Positions 6,909 to 13,579 of a stretch of 13,818 nucleotides of DNA are shown here, one piece after another. The notes under the pieces were generated by a model that made no database searches, had not been told where the DNA came from, and saw only the letters and a list, made by a program, of their open reading frames with translations. Source of the stretch: Alphaproteobacteria bacterium (GTDB lineage Bacteria > Pseudomonadota > Alphaproteobacteria > Acetobacterales > Acetobacteraceae); contig JAMFRY010000147.1 of NCBI GenBank assembly GCA_026225015.1, forward strand, positions 1 to 13,818, given 5' to 3'. Positions within the stretch are counted from its first letter, which is position 1. Every line of letters starts with the position of its first letter. Position numbers and translations under genes: made by a program.

Positions 6909-7400
6909 TTGCAAACGCTTTTGATCGTGTTTCATTCCATGACTGGCGGTACGCGGCAAATGGCTGAAGCGGCGGCTGTAGCCGCGCGTGGGGAAAGCAG
7001 CGTGGCGGTGGCGCTTCGACAGGCCGGCGAGACGTTGCCCGAACATGTTCTGCAGGCGGATGGGTATATCTTCGCGACGCCGGAAAATCTGGCGGCGATT
7101 TCCGGCATGATGAAGGATTTTTTCGACCGCTGCTACTATGCGGCGTTGGACCGGGTGAATGGCCGGCCCTACGCCGCCCTGGTCTGCGCGGGGAGCGATG
7201 GCCAGAATGCGGTGCGGCAGATCGAGCGGATTGCAACCGGCTGGCGGCTCAAAGCCGTGGCGGAGCCTTTGATTATCTGCACTCGCGCGCAGACGCCCGA
7301 GGCAATTCTAGCGCCGAAAATGATTTTGGCGGGCGATCTTGCGCGCTGCCGGGAAGTGGGGGCGTCGATGGCGGCGGGAATGGCGCTGGGAATATTTTAA
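6909..7400 (+). CDS. Flavodoxin-like NAD(P)H-dependent FMN protein
   Basis: A 163-residue single-domain protein of flavodoxin fold. The N-terminal strand TLLIVFHS leads into the FMN phosphate loop SMTGGTRQM (10-18, S/T-x-T-G-x-T type). FATPENLAAISGMMKDFFDR (about 56-75) matches the isoalloxazine-contact loop and helix of NAD(P)H-oxidoreductase/flavodoxin-family proteins. The only start that preserves the first strand is a TTG at 6909, with a weak AAGAGA at 6899-6904. The next ATG, at 6939, would cut into the phosphate loop. The strong repeat hairpin ends 20 bases before this start and could affect expression. It is convergent with the chemoreceptor gene, 7 bases away. The physiological partner is unknown. 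Confidence 0.75.
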   Translation: MQTLLIVFHSMTGGTRQMAEAAAVAARGESSVAVALRQAGETLPEHVLQADGYIFATPENLAAISGMMKDFFDRCYYAALDRVNGRPYAALVCAGSDGQNAVRQIERIATGWRLKAVAEPLIICTRAQTPEAILAPKMILAGDLARCREVGASMAAGMALGIF

Positions 7401-7407
7401 GCGCGGT

Positions 7408-8427
7408 CTATGGTTGCTGAATCAGTACGCCGTACCAGCCCAGGCCACGATATGTTTCGTAGCCTGGGGTCCGATGGAATGCGATGATGCGGCCCGAAGC
7501 GTCCCGGTAACTGCCGGACTCGCGGCCCTGATGGTCAAGGACCACCGTTTCGTCCAGCGTGCAGGACCGGTCCGTCGCGGCGATGACACGGCCGGCGGCG
7601 TCGAGCAGCAAAACGCGGGTGCGGGCAAGCTCGTCGGGGCTGAGGCGCACGCCTTTGACGACGGCATCGGCTTGCGCGCCCCAGTCGAAATGGATCCCCA
7701 GCACGCCGCGAATGCGGCCGTTGGTGGCCCCGCCCTCGCGCACCGCGGCGGCGTAGGTCGCCACCGGGGCGTTGTTGAGCGCCCCGCATAGCGAGACATT
7801 GGCGGCGGCAAAATCATCGCCAGATTTGCTGCTCATCGCGTCACGAAACCAGGTTTCGCGCGAGACATCCTGGCCCACAACGCCGGCGAACCGATCCGGC
7901 CTGCCATGCGCAACGACGCGTCCATTGGTGTCGCACAGCCATAGATCGAGATAGACGGTATAGGCGCGCAGGATGACGCCGAGCCGGGCGCCGGCATGGG
8001 CGAGTTCAGCCGGTTCCGCCAGCGCCGCCGCATCGACGATTGCCGCGTCGGTTGCCCACCAACGTACGTCGCAGGTGCGCTCGTACAAGTTACGGTCCAT
8101 GATTTCAATTGCATTGAGCGCAAGGTCGATGAGTCTTTGGCCGCGGATCTGCTCCGACATTTTTTCGCCGATGCGGCGTAGCGTTTTGAAGGCGTCCGAG
8201 AGCTCGTTATCCATTTCGGAGGCAACGCTGGCGATCGCGGCCGACAAAGACCGAACCTCTCCCGCGATGATCCCAAAGCCGCGCCCCGCCTCTCCGGCGC
8301 GGGCGGCTTCGATGCCTGCGTTCATGGCCAGGATATTGCAATGACGGGTAATCCCGTGAATATCGCTGATCCGCGCCCGCGAGATGGCAGCGGCGATCTC
8401 GACCTGTTTTAGGACTTGTTCTGGCAT
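7408..8427 (-). CDS. Soluble chemoreceptor-like protein: MCP signalling tip followed by Cache-type sensor
   Basis: A 339-residue protein. Residues 20-62 are an excellent match to the methyl-accepting chemotaxis hairpin tip (NILAMNAGIEAARAGEAGRG, then FGIIAGEVRSLS), the part that contacts CheA and CheW. It is flanked by short helical heptads (to about residue 115). Residues 120-250 (LWLCDTNGRVVAHGRP and WFRDAMSS) and 265-335 (RVLLLDAAGRVIAAT and GLGWYGVLIQ) look like the two PAS-like halves of a dCache sensor. No signal peptide or membrane helix is visible, so it should be cytoplasmic. Usual receptors place a periplasmic sensor before the signalling domain; here the order is reversed and the coiled coil is very short. 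No che genes are nearby. The ATG at 8427 has no strong ribosome site. Domain calls are firm; partners and ligand are unknown. Confidence 0.82.
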   Translation of the reverse strand: MPEQVLKQVEIAAAISRARISDIHGITRHCNILAMNAGIEAARAGEAGRGFGIIAGEVRSLSAAIASVASEMDNELSDAFKTLRRIGEKMSEQIRGQRLIDLALNAIEIMDRNLYERTCDVRWWATDAAIVDAAALAEPAELAHAGARLGVILRAYTVYLDLWLCDTNGRVVAHGRPDRFAGVVGQDVSRETWFRDAMSSKSGDDFAAANVSLCGALNNAPVATYAAAVREGGATNGRIRGVLGIHFDWGAQADAVVKGVRLSPDELARTRVLLLDAAGRVIAATDRSCTLDETVVLDHQGRESGSYRDASGRIIAFHRTPGYETYRGLGWYGVLIQQP

Positions 8428-8575
8428 TGTAATATCGCTACCCGTAAAACGACGCTGTGCTGTGAAATCGCTAAATCTCCTAGAGAACCGGCAGATAAGG
8501 CAATGGGGCTAACATGTTCTTAACCCGACACCAGTTCGCCCCGGTGGGCAACTTACCCACAGCCCCGCGCCCCCC

Positions 8576-9031
8576 ATGGGACATGACCGTGAGAAACATT
8601 CGGTGATCCGCAACGCTGCTGAGGAGGACATCCCGCGCATCATGGAGATCAGGGCGTCGGTTCGTGAGAACAGGCTGCGCGATCCGTCTCGCGTGACCCT
8701 GGAGGATGTTCGCTGGTTTATCGACCATCCCGGAATGTTTGTCTGGGAGGAGAATGGTTTCATGGCCGGATTCTCGGCGGCGGACCCGAGAGATGGCAGC
8801 ATTTTCGCGTTGTTTATGGACCAGGCCTATGAAGGACGCGGCATCGCTCAGGCGCTTTTCCGGCGCGCCTGCCAAGCGCTGGAGCAAGCCGGGTGTGAAC
8901 GGCAGTGGCTTACCACATGGCCGGGAACCCGGGCAGAGCGGTTCTACCGCAGGGCCGGATGGGTCGAAGCCGGCTTCAGCGACGATCTTCTTCTGTTCGA
9001 GGCCCCCGTTTCCCCGCGTCGGAACGGGTAA
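8576..9031 (+). CDS. GNAT family N-acetyltransferase
   Basis: A GCN5-related acetyltransferase of up to 151 residues. The opening (VIRNAAEEDIPRIMEIRASV) is typical of the family. GYEGRGIAQALFRRA-like motif A (YEGRGIAQALFRRACQALE) supplies the acetyl-CoA pyrophosphate loop, and the C-terminal WLTTWPGTRAERFYRRAGW is the usual motif B segment. The acceptor substrate cannot be told. The start is uncertain: ATG 8576 gives 9 extra residues (MGHDREKHS), while GTG 8603, with GTGAGAAA upstream, gives the family-like start. It is divergent from the chemoreceptor gene with a 148-base spacer in which I see no clear promoter. Confidence 0.85.
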   Translation: MGHDREKHSVIRNAAEEDIPRIMEIRASVRENRLRDPSRVTLEDVRWFIDHPGMFVWEENGFMAGFSAADPRDGSIFALFMDQAYEGRGIAQALFRRACQALEQAGCERQWLTTWPGTRAERFYRRAGWVEAGFSDDLLLFEAPVSPRRNG

Positions 9032-9147
9032 TTCTGCCGTCGCGACCCCGTTGAAGACCGCCGCAGGGCGGTAATGGCAGTACGGCCCCTGCTATCTCTC
9101 GATAGAGTAATGGCGTACAAAACCGCCCGTTCAGGAGGACAAAATCG

Positions 9148-9738
9148 ATGACGACCGAAAATCCCCGTATTGCCGACCATCCAGTGGACAAAGTTTTTAC
9201 CGACCGTTGGTCGCCGCGCGCCTTCACCGGCGAGCCGATCCCGCAATCGGTGCTGTACACCATGTTCGAAGCCGCGCGCTGGGCGCCATCGGCCTTCAAC
9301 GCCCAACCCTGGCGGTTTCTCTATGCCACCAACGGCAATGCGCATTGGGATAAGTTTCTGGGCTTGTTGATCGACTTCAATCAGAGCTGGGCCAAGACAG
9401 CATCCGCTTTGGTATTTGTGGTATCCGAGACGACAATGGCATCGCCCGGAAAGGATGCGCGCGTGCCCTCGCACAGCCATTCCTTCGATGCCGGCGCCGC
9501 CTGGGCCTGCCTGGCGTTGCAAGGGACCCTGCTCGGCTGGCACACGCATGGTATGGCCGGGATCCACTATGATCGCGTGAAAACCGAGCTGAAAGTGCCC
9601 GATGACCATCGGGTTGAAGCCGGCATCGCCATAGGCAGGCTTGGCCCGAAAACCCTTCTGCCCGAGGCCTTGCAGGCGCGCGAATTTCCGAGCCCGCGCA
9701 AACCGGTTGCGGATATCGCGTTTGAGGGCGGTTTCTAA
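9148..9738 (+). CDS. Nitroreductase family FMN-dependent oxidoreductase
   Basis: A 196-residue protein of the NfsB/NfnB-like fold, which uses FMN and NAD(P)H for two-electron reductions. RWSPRAF (20-26) provides the N-terminal FMN phosphate contacts, APSAFNAQPWRF (47-58) is the classic S-x-x-N-x-Q-P-W FMN motif, and FDAGAAWACLALQGTLLGW (113-131) is the conserved central helix. The length fits the shorter members. The ATG at 9148 has a strong AGGAGG at 9133-9138. A short perfect hairpin (CTATC-TCTC-GATAG, 9092-9105) lies 42 bases upstream. Its end converges on the FKBP gene across an inverted-repeat element. The substrate is unknown. Confidence 0.92.
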   Translation: MTTENPRIADHPVDKVFTDRWSPRAFTGEPIPQSVLYTMFEAARWAPSAFNAQPWRFLYATNGNAHWDKFLGLLIDFNQSWAKTASALVFVVSETTMASPGKDARVPSHSHSFDAGAAWACLALQGTLLGWHTHGMAGIHYDRVKTELKVPDDHRVEAGIAIGRLGPKTLLPEALQAREFPSPRKPVADIAFEGGF

Positions 9739-9745
9739 ACAGCGC

Positions 9746-9838
9746 GTAGGGCGGGTAAGCGGCGCGCGGCTAGCGCAGCGCCACCCGCCAACCGGCTGGA
9801 ACCAAAGGCGGCGGTGACGCTTCGCCTACCCGCCCTAC
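9746..9838. repeat. Inverted-repeat element (REP/MITE-like) between convergent genes
   Basis: GTAGGGCGGGTAAGCG (9746-9761) is matched by CGCCTACCCGCCCTAC (9823-9838), its reverse complement at 15 of 16 positions. An inner segment, AGCGCAGCGCCACCCGCCA, resembles the GTAGGG(C/T)GGG-type palindromic elements widespread in proteobacterial spacers. It fills most of the 119-base gap between the convergent nitroreductase and FKBP genes. A role as bidirectional transcript end is possible. Confidence 0.75.
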
Positions 9839-9857
9839 AATCCACAAATGCCGTGCG

Positions 9858-10223
9858 TTATTTGAAGCCAAGCAATTCCACATCGAAAATCAGTGTCGCG
9901 CCAGGCGGGATGAGGCCGCCGGCGCCGCGCTTGCCGTAGCCAAGCTCGGCCGGGAGCACGAGCGTGCGCTGGCCGCCCACTTGCATTGTGGCGACACCCT
10001 GGTCCCAGCCGGCGATGACCTGGCCGACGCCGAGCTTGAAGTTGAAGGGCTGGCCGCGGTCGCGCGAGGAGTCGAATTTCTTGCCCTTGGCGCCGTTATC
10101 ATCCAGCCAGCCGGTATAATGCACCGTGACGGTCTGGCCTTTTTGGGGGAATTGCCCGGTTCCTGTAACATGATCCTCGTATTGCAAGCCGGATTCGAGC
10201 GTGATGACGTTGGTTTCGGACAT
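9858..10223 (-). CDS. FKBP-type peptidyl-prolyl cis-trans isomerase
   Basis: A 121-residue single FKBP domain that catalyses proline isomerisation in protein folding. VHYTGWL (Tyr36), KKFDSSRDRGQPFNF (Phe50, Asp51, Phe60), GQVIAGWDQGV (Val69, Ile70, Trp73), LGYGKRGAGGLIPPGATLIF (Tyr96, Phe113) cover the whole hydrophobic active pocket. There is no signal peptide, so it should be cytosolic. The start is firm: AAGGAGG lies 7 bases upstream on the minus strand (10231-10237). It is divergent from the flavodoxin-like gene at 10347. Confidence 0.96.
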   Translation of the reverse strand: MSETNVITLESGLQYEDHVTGTGQFPQKGQTVTVHYTGWLDDNGAKGKKFDSSRDRGQPFNFKLGVGQVIAGWDQGVATMQVGGQRTLVLPAELGYGKRGAGGLIPPGATLIFDVELLGFK

Positions 10224-10346
10224 TTTGCGGCCTCCTTGTACGGTGAATCTCGCCGCCTGCTAGCCAATCTGGCGCGGGTAAGCAAATTTCGCATAGAATG
10301 ATTCGTCCGCGTCTGCGCGCGACATTTCATGGGGGAGTGGATTTTC

Positions 10347-10919
10347 ATGACGGTCATCGCAATCATACATCACTCGGGCTACGGCCATACGCACCGGCAG
10401 GCTGAATTCGTACAGCAGGGAGTCAGCAAGACCGGTGCGGAGGCGCATTTTCTGACCATCGACGCCAATGGCGATCTGCCGCCGGAAGGCTGGGATATTC
10501 TGGTGAAGTCGGATGGCATTATTTTTGGTTCGCCGACCTATATGGGCGGCCCTTCCTGGCAGTTTAAAAAATTCGCCGATGCCAGCAGCAAGCCGTGGTT
10601 TGCCCAAGCGTGGCGGGACAAGTTCGCCGCCGGGTTCACCAATTCGGCCTCCGTGAATGGCGATAAATTCAACACCATTACCTACTTCATCACGCTCGCC
10701 ATGCAGCATTCGATGGCCTGGGTCGGAACCGGGTTGATGCCTGCCAATAGCAAGGCCGCAACGCGGGAATCGGTGAATTACCTCGCCGGCTATTCGGGCG
10801 CCCTCTCGCAATCACCCAGCGACGCTTCTCCGGCCGAGATGTTCGCAGGCGACCTGGCCACCGCCGAAGCGTTCGGCGAACGTTTCGGGACCTTTGTGGC
10901 GGCCCACAAAAAACCCTGA
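10347..10919 (+). CDS. Flavodoxin family protein, WrbA/NAD(P)H-oxidoreductase type
   Basis: A 190-residue flavodoxin-fold protein. VIAIIHHSGYGHTHRQAEFV (3-22) holds the FMN phosphate loop in the S-G-Y-G-H-T form found in the WrbA-like group. GIIFGSPTYMGGPSWQFKKF is the following flavin loop and helix. The domain continues to a normal C-terminal helix. An ATG at 10329 is in frame, but GGGGGAG at 10331-10337 is best placed for the ATG at 10347, and the family begins there. It is not close in sequence to the flavodoxin-like gene at 6909 beyond the fold. Its end is 7 bases from the convergent small secreted-protein gene. Quinone or FMN reduction is likely but not shown. Confidence 0.88.
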   Translation: MTVIAIIHHSGYGHTHRQAEFVQQGVSKTGAEAHFLTIDANGDLPPEGWDILVKSDGIIFGSPTYMGGPSWQFKKFADASSKPWFAQAWRDKFAAGFTNSASVNGDKFNTITYFITLAMQHSMAWVGTGLMPANSKAATRESVNYLAGYSGALSQSPSDASPAEMFAGDLATAEAFGERFGTFVAAHKKP

Positions 10920-10926
10920 GTGTTCG

Positions 10927-11256
10927 TTACTTTTTAGCGGCGCGAAACCCGGCGGCGACGGCGTCTTTCTCACACACATAGGCGCCGTGCTTGGTTTTGC
11001 CGTAATATTTTGACGAGGACAGGTGGAAGGTCTTCGATTTGGACAGAGTGGACCAGACGACCGTGCCGCCCGGGCAATGTTGCGCGGCGGCGGTGGTGGT
11101 GCTGAAACGCTCGCTGCTTGGCAGCTTGACGCTTGCCGGCTTCGTTTCCGGTGCGGTTTGGGCCAAAGCGGGTTGGGCCAGCAAAACCCAGGCGACGCCC
11201 GCGCAGGCGAGCATGACGGTGAGAAGCGGGCTTGGGTATTTTTTCTGCTGAACCAT
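10927..11256 (-). CDS. Small secreted protein with Cys-flanked C-terminal domain, unknown function
   Basis: A 109-residue protein with a clear Sec signal peptide: QQKKYPS, a hydrophobic core and AQPALA, cleavage after residue 32. A Thr/Pro/Ser linker follows, then a compact domain running from HCPGG (Cys61) through VVWSTLSKSKTFHLSSSKYYG and KTKHG to YVCEKDAVAAGFR (Cys95). The W-x-(5-8)-F/Y-H...YG-x-T-x-x-G-x-Y-x-C-E pattern is one I associate with small exported proteins of Acetobacteraceae; no function is known to me. A disulfide between Cys61 and Cys95 is plausible. I chose the ATG at 11256 (GGGAGA 8 bases upstream) over 11280. Confidence 0.65.
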   Translation of the reverse strand: MVQQKKYPSPLLTVMLACAGVAWVLLAQPALAQTAPETKPASVKLPSSERFSTTTAAAQHCPGGTVVWSTLSKSKTFHLSSSKYYGKTKHGAYVCEKDAVAAGFRAAKK

Positions 11257-11304
11257 CGGCAAATCTCCCACAGGAAACATTGCTATCTTAAGTAGTATTC
11301 TCTG

Positions 11305-11333
11305 CTTTTATTTCGATCTAGCACAACTTTCAA
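11305..11333 (-). promoter_or_regulatory. Candidate sigma-70 promoter of the secreted-protein gene
   Basis: On the minus strand TTGAAA (11333-11328) and TAAAAG (11310-11305) are separated by 17 bases, about 50 bases before the ATG at 11256. The hexamers match consensus at 5/6 and 4/6 positions. The region is unusually AT-rich for this window. Confidence 0.4.
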
Positions 11334-11449
11334 CTGTTCCGGTTATTCATAGCTGTCCAGGCAGGGCTGCAATTGCGGCGTGTTGGCGGCGGGATTAGGG
11401 TCCGCTATGGGGCAGCCTGCGCCCTTTAGAACCGCCTCAGGGAAAGCCC

Positions 11450-12652
11450 ATGGAACTTATCGCCGACCGCCTGAATCGTATCAGCGCCAGTCCCACCGTC
11501 GCCATCAGCGCCAAGGCGCGGGCGTTGAAGGCGGCAGGGCGCGATATTATCAGCCTTTCGGCCGGCGAGCCCGATTTCGATACGCCGGAGCATATCAAGC
11601 AGGCGGCGATCGAGGCGATCAGGGCCGGCGATACCAAATATACCGATGTGGCGGGGACGCCGGCTTTGCGCAAAGCGGTGGCGGCGAAGTTCGCGCGCGA
11701 TAGCGGGATTGCCTACAAGCCGGAAGAGATCATCATTTCCACCGGCGGCAAGCAGGTGATCTTCAATGCCATGCTGGCCACCGTACAGGCCGGCGACGAG
11801 GTGATTATCCCGACGCCGTGCTGGGTGAGCTATCCGGATATCGTGAAGCTGGCCGAAGGCGAGCCGGTATTTGTCTCCTGCAGCCAGAATAACGGGTTCA
11901 AGCTGCGGGCGGAGGATTTGGACGCGGCGATCACCGCCAAGACCAAATGGGTGTTTCTGAACTCGCCGAACAACCCTTCGGGTGCTGCCTATTCGGCGGA
12001 AGAATTGCGGCCGATCTGCGATGTGCTGCTGCGGCACCCGAATGTTTGGATTTTTACCGACGATATCTACGAGAAGCTCACCTATGACGGCTTCAAGCCG
12101 GCGACGGTGGTGGAGGTGGAACCACGCTTGCGCGAGCGCACGATTACCATGAATGGCTGCTCGAAAGCCTTCGCCATGACCGGCTGGCGCATCGGCTATT
12201 GTGGCGCGCCGGTTGCGCTGATCAAGGCCATGGACAAGCTGCAGGGGCAATCGACCTCCAACACCTCCTCCATCAGCCAGGCCGCCGCGGTGGCCGCGTT
12301 GAACGGACCGGAAGATGAACTACACGAGATGGTGAAGGTCTACAAAGAACGGCGCGACTTGGTGGTGGACCTGCTGAACAAGGCGCCGGGGGTGACGTGC
12401 AGCAAGCCGGAGGGCGCGTTTTACGTGTTCCCTTCGATCCATGGCTGCATCGGCAAAACCACGCCCCGCGGCACGAAGATTGAAACCGATGAGGATTTCG
12501 TGATTGCGCTGCTGGAGGAAACCGGGGTCGCGGCGGTGCATGGGTCAGCGTTTATTTATCCGGGGCATTTTAGGATCAGTTATGCGACCTCGACCGAGGC
12601 GCTGCAGGAAGCATGCACGCGGATTCAGAAGTTTTGCGCTTCTTTGGCGTAA
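11450..12652 (+). CDS. aspC: Aspartate aminotransferase (pyridoxal-phosphate-dependent, class I)
   Basis: A 400-residue enzyme transferring the amino group between aspartate and 2-oxoglutarate, of the bacterial I-gamma type common in alphaproteobacteria (often named aatA or aspC). LSAGEPDFDTPEHIKQAA (36-53), the TKYTDVAGTPALR segment, SPNNPSG (Asn175), TDDIYE (Asp204, Tyr207), the PLP lysine in GCSKAFAMTGWR (Lys239) and Arg375 in HFRISYA are all present. Length is standard. AGGGA lies 7 bases before the ATG. The 193 bases upstream hold the divergent secreted-protein promoter; I could not define one for this gene. The C-terminus faces vapC across 46 bases. Confidence 0.95.
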   Translation: MELIADRLNRISASPTVAISAKARALKAAGRDIISLSAGEPDFDTPEHIKQAAIEAIRAGDTKYTDVAGTPALRKAVAAKFARDSGIAYKPEEIIISTGGKQVIFNAMLATVQAGDEVIIPTPCWVSYPDIVKLAEGEPVFVSCSQNNGFKLRAEDLDAAITAKTKWVFLNSPNNPSGAAYSAEELRPICDVLLRHPNVWIFTDDIYEKLTYDGFKPATVVEVEPRLRERTITMNGCSKAFAMTGWRIGYCGAPVALIKAMDKLQGQSTSNTSSISQAAAVAALNGPEDELHEMVKVYKERRDLVVDLLNKAPGVTCSKPEGAFYVFPSIHGCIGKTTPRGTKIETDEDFVIALLEETGVAAVHGSAFIYPGHFRISYATSTEALQEACTRIQKFCASLA

Positions 12653-12698
12653 CGGCAGCCGCGCAGCGGGTACTTTTTGGAGCCGCGGCGGCTTGGGT

Positions 12699-13091
12699 CT
12701 AGATCAGTTCGATCTGCGCGTGATGGAGGGCGGCTGAGGCCAAGCGCCGGTCGCGCGTCAGCAGCGGGGCGTCAAGCGCCTCGGCCAGCGCGACATAGGC
12801 AGCGTCATACGCCGTCAGATTGCGCCGCAAATCCCAGATGCGCGGCAGAAGGATGTCATGCGGATAGCGCCACATCGCGAGGTCTGCGAGGTCAGTGAGG
12901 GCCAGACGGCCACGCTCGCCATCGATCTCGCCCTTCGCGGCGTAACGCCGAATCACCTGAGCGACTTCGACATCGAGCAAATGCGGTGCGTGGAGCGTTT
13001 GACCGGGGGCAAACAGCCGGTCCTCCACGGTTTTTGCCGACGGGGTTCGGAGCAGGACCTCAATCAGGGCAGAAGCGTCGACCACGATCAC
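12699..13091 (-). CDS. vapC: VapC-family PIN-domain toxin ribonuclease
   Basis: A 130-residue PIN-domain protein, expected to cleave RNA and to be blocked by the adjacent antitoxin. All four acidic metal ligands are present: Asp5 in VVDASALIEVL, Glu42 in DVEVAQ, Asp96 in NLTAYDAAYVALAE and Asp114 in LTRDRR. Translation starts at a GTG that overlaps the antitoxin stop codon by 4 bases (GTGA), the usual coupling in vapBC pairs. The family is firm; the RNA target is unknown. Confidence 0.92.
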   Translation of the reverse strand: MIVVDASALIEVLLRTPSAKTVEDRLFAPGQTLHAPHLLDVEVAQVIRRYAAKGEIDGERGRLALTDLADLAMWRYPHDILLPRIWDLRRNLTAYDAAYVALAEALDAPLLTRDRRLASAALHHAQIELI

Positions 13092-13318
13092 CCGCGTTCG
13101 CGCGCCTCTCGAACCGCCTGGGCCGGCGGCACGGAAAGAGTGGTTTCCGAGCGGCTGCGCAAGCGCACGCGCAACTCCTCAAGCGTCGGTCTCTCGGTTA
13201 TCTGCCGGATCTCGCTGAGCAGAAAGTCGGACAGCGACATTCCCGCTATCGCAGCACGGGACTTAAGCTGGCGGTGCAAGCCCTCGGGGACATTGCGGAT
13301 TTGGATCATCGTTCCCAT
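13088..13318 (-). CDS. vapB: VapB/FitA-type ribbon-helix-helix antitoxin
   Basis: A 76-residue antitoxin. MIQIRNVPEGLHRQLKSRAA and GMSLSDFLLSEIRQI form the ribbon-helix-helix DNA-binding domain (about residues 4-45). The basic/hydrophobic tail (TLEELRVRLRS) is the toxin-binding part. Two starts are possible, ATG 13318 and ATG 13309; the shorter one matches the usual MIQIRN opening. The predicted transcription start lies at or next to 13318, so the message may be leaderless or nearly so. It overlaps vapC by 4 bases. Confidence 0.9.
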   Translation of the reverse strand: MGTMIQIRNVPEGLHRQLKSRAAIAGMSLSDFLLSEIRQITERPTLEELRVRLRSRSETTLSVPPAQAVREARERG

Positions 13319-13324
13319 GCCGGA

Positions 13325-13353
13325 AGCATAGAAACATGTGCATCACATGTCAA
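13325..13353 (-). promoter_or_regulatory. vapBC promoter
   Basis: On the minus strand a perfect TTGACA (13353-13348) and TATGCT (13330-13325, 4/6) are separated by 17 bases, with the vapB ATG 7 bases after the -10. This is the best promoter in the window. Confidence 0.75.
13334..13350. promoter_or_regulatory. vapBC operator palindrome
   Basis: ACATGTG-CAT-CACATGT, perfect 7-base arms around a 3-base spacer. It overlaps the -35 and the promoter spacer. This is the expected place for VapB/VapBC binding and autorepression. Confidence 0.75.
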
Positions 13354-13438
13354 CGAGACTGGGCAAAGGCTGACCCGCGCGGCCTCGCTGCTGATTAACG
13401 CACCATTAAAGCGCGGTAGGTTCAGCGGCGCCAAGTTG

Positions 13439-13579
13439 ATCTTGGCTGCGCAACATCCCTTAAAGTCCGAACTCACCGTGCAGATTGAATTCGCCGGCTG
13501 GACCTCTGATGGTCTGGTGCGGCAGGGCCGATATAGAGGCGTGCGGGAAGACAAGCCGGCAAAGGAGGTAAAGGCCGAG
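13439..13579 (+). pseudogene. ligD: 5'-truncated LigD ligase-domain remnant
   Basis: The frame continuing into the polymerase domain is open upstream and translates as a recognisable end of the ATP-dependent ligase domain of LigD: LTVQIEFAGWTSDGLVRQ, then GVREDKPAKEV, matching the family line EF-x-x-W-T-x-D-G...F-x-G-x-R-E-D-K. Homology is clear from about 13475 and may begin nearer 13380. Further 5' the same region is vapBC on the other strand, so the adenylation domain and catalytic lysine are absent. Either ligD has been cut by a rearrangement that brought in vapBC, or only the polymerase part is still translated. Confidence 0.6.

Noticed and set aside
11380..11703. 107-residue plus-strand frame overlapping the aspC start
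   Set aside because: It overlaps most of the aspC N-terminus in another frame and reads as low-complexity Gly/Arg-rich sequence.
12653..12698. Possible terminator between aspC and vapC (AGCCGC with GCGGCT around a T-run)
   Set aside because: The arms are only six bases with a 25-base loop, and the T-run lies inside the loop rather than after the stem.
12858..13331. 157-residue plus-strand frame opposite vapBC
   Set aside because: It lies entirely antisense to the well-supported vapC and vapB genes and has no recognisable protein features.
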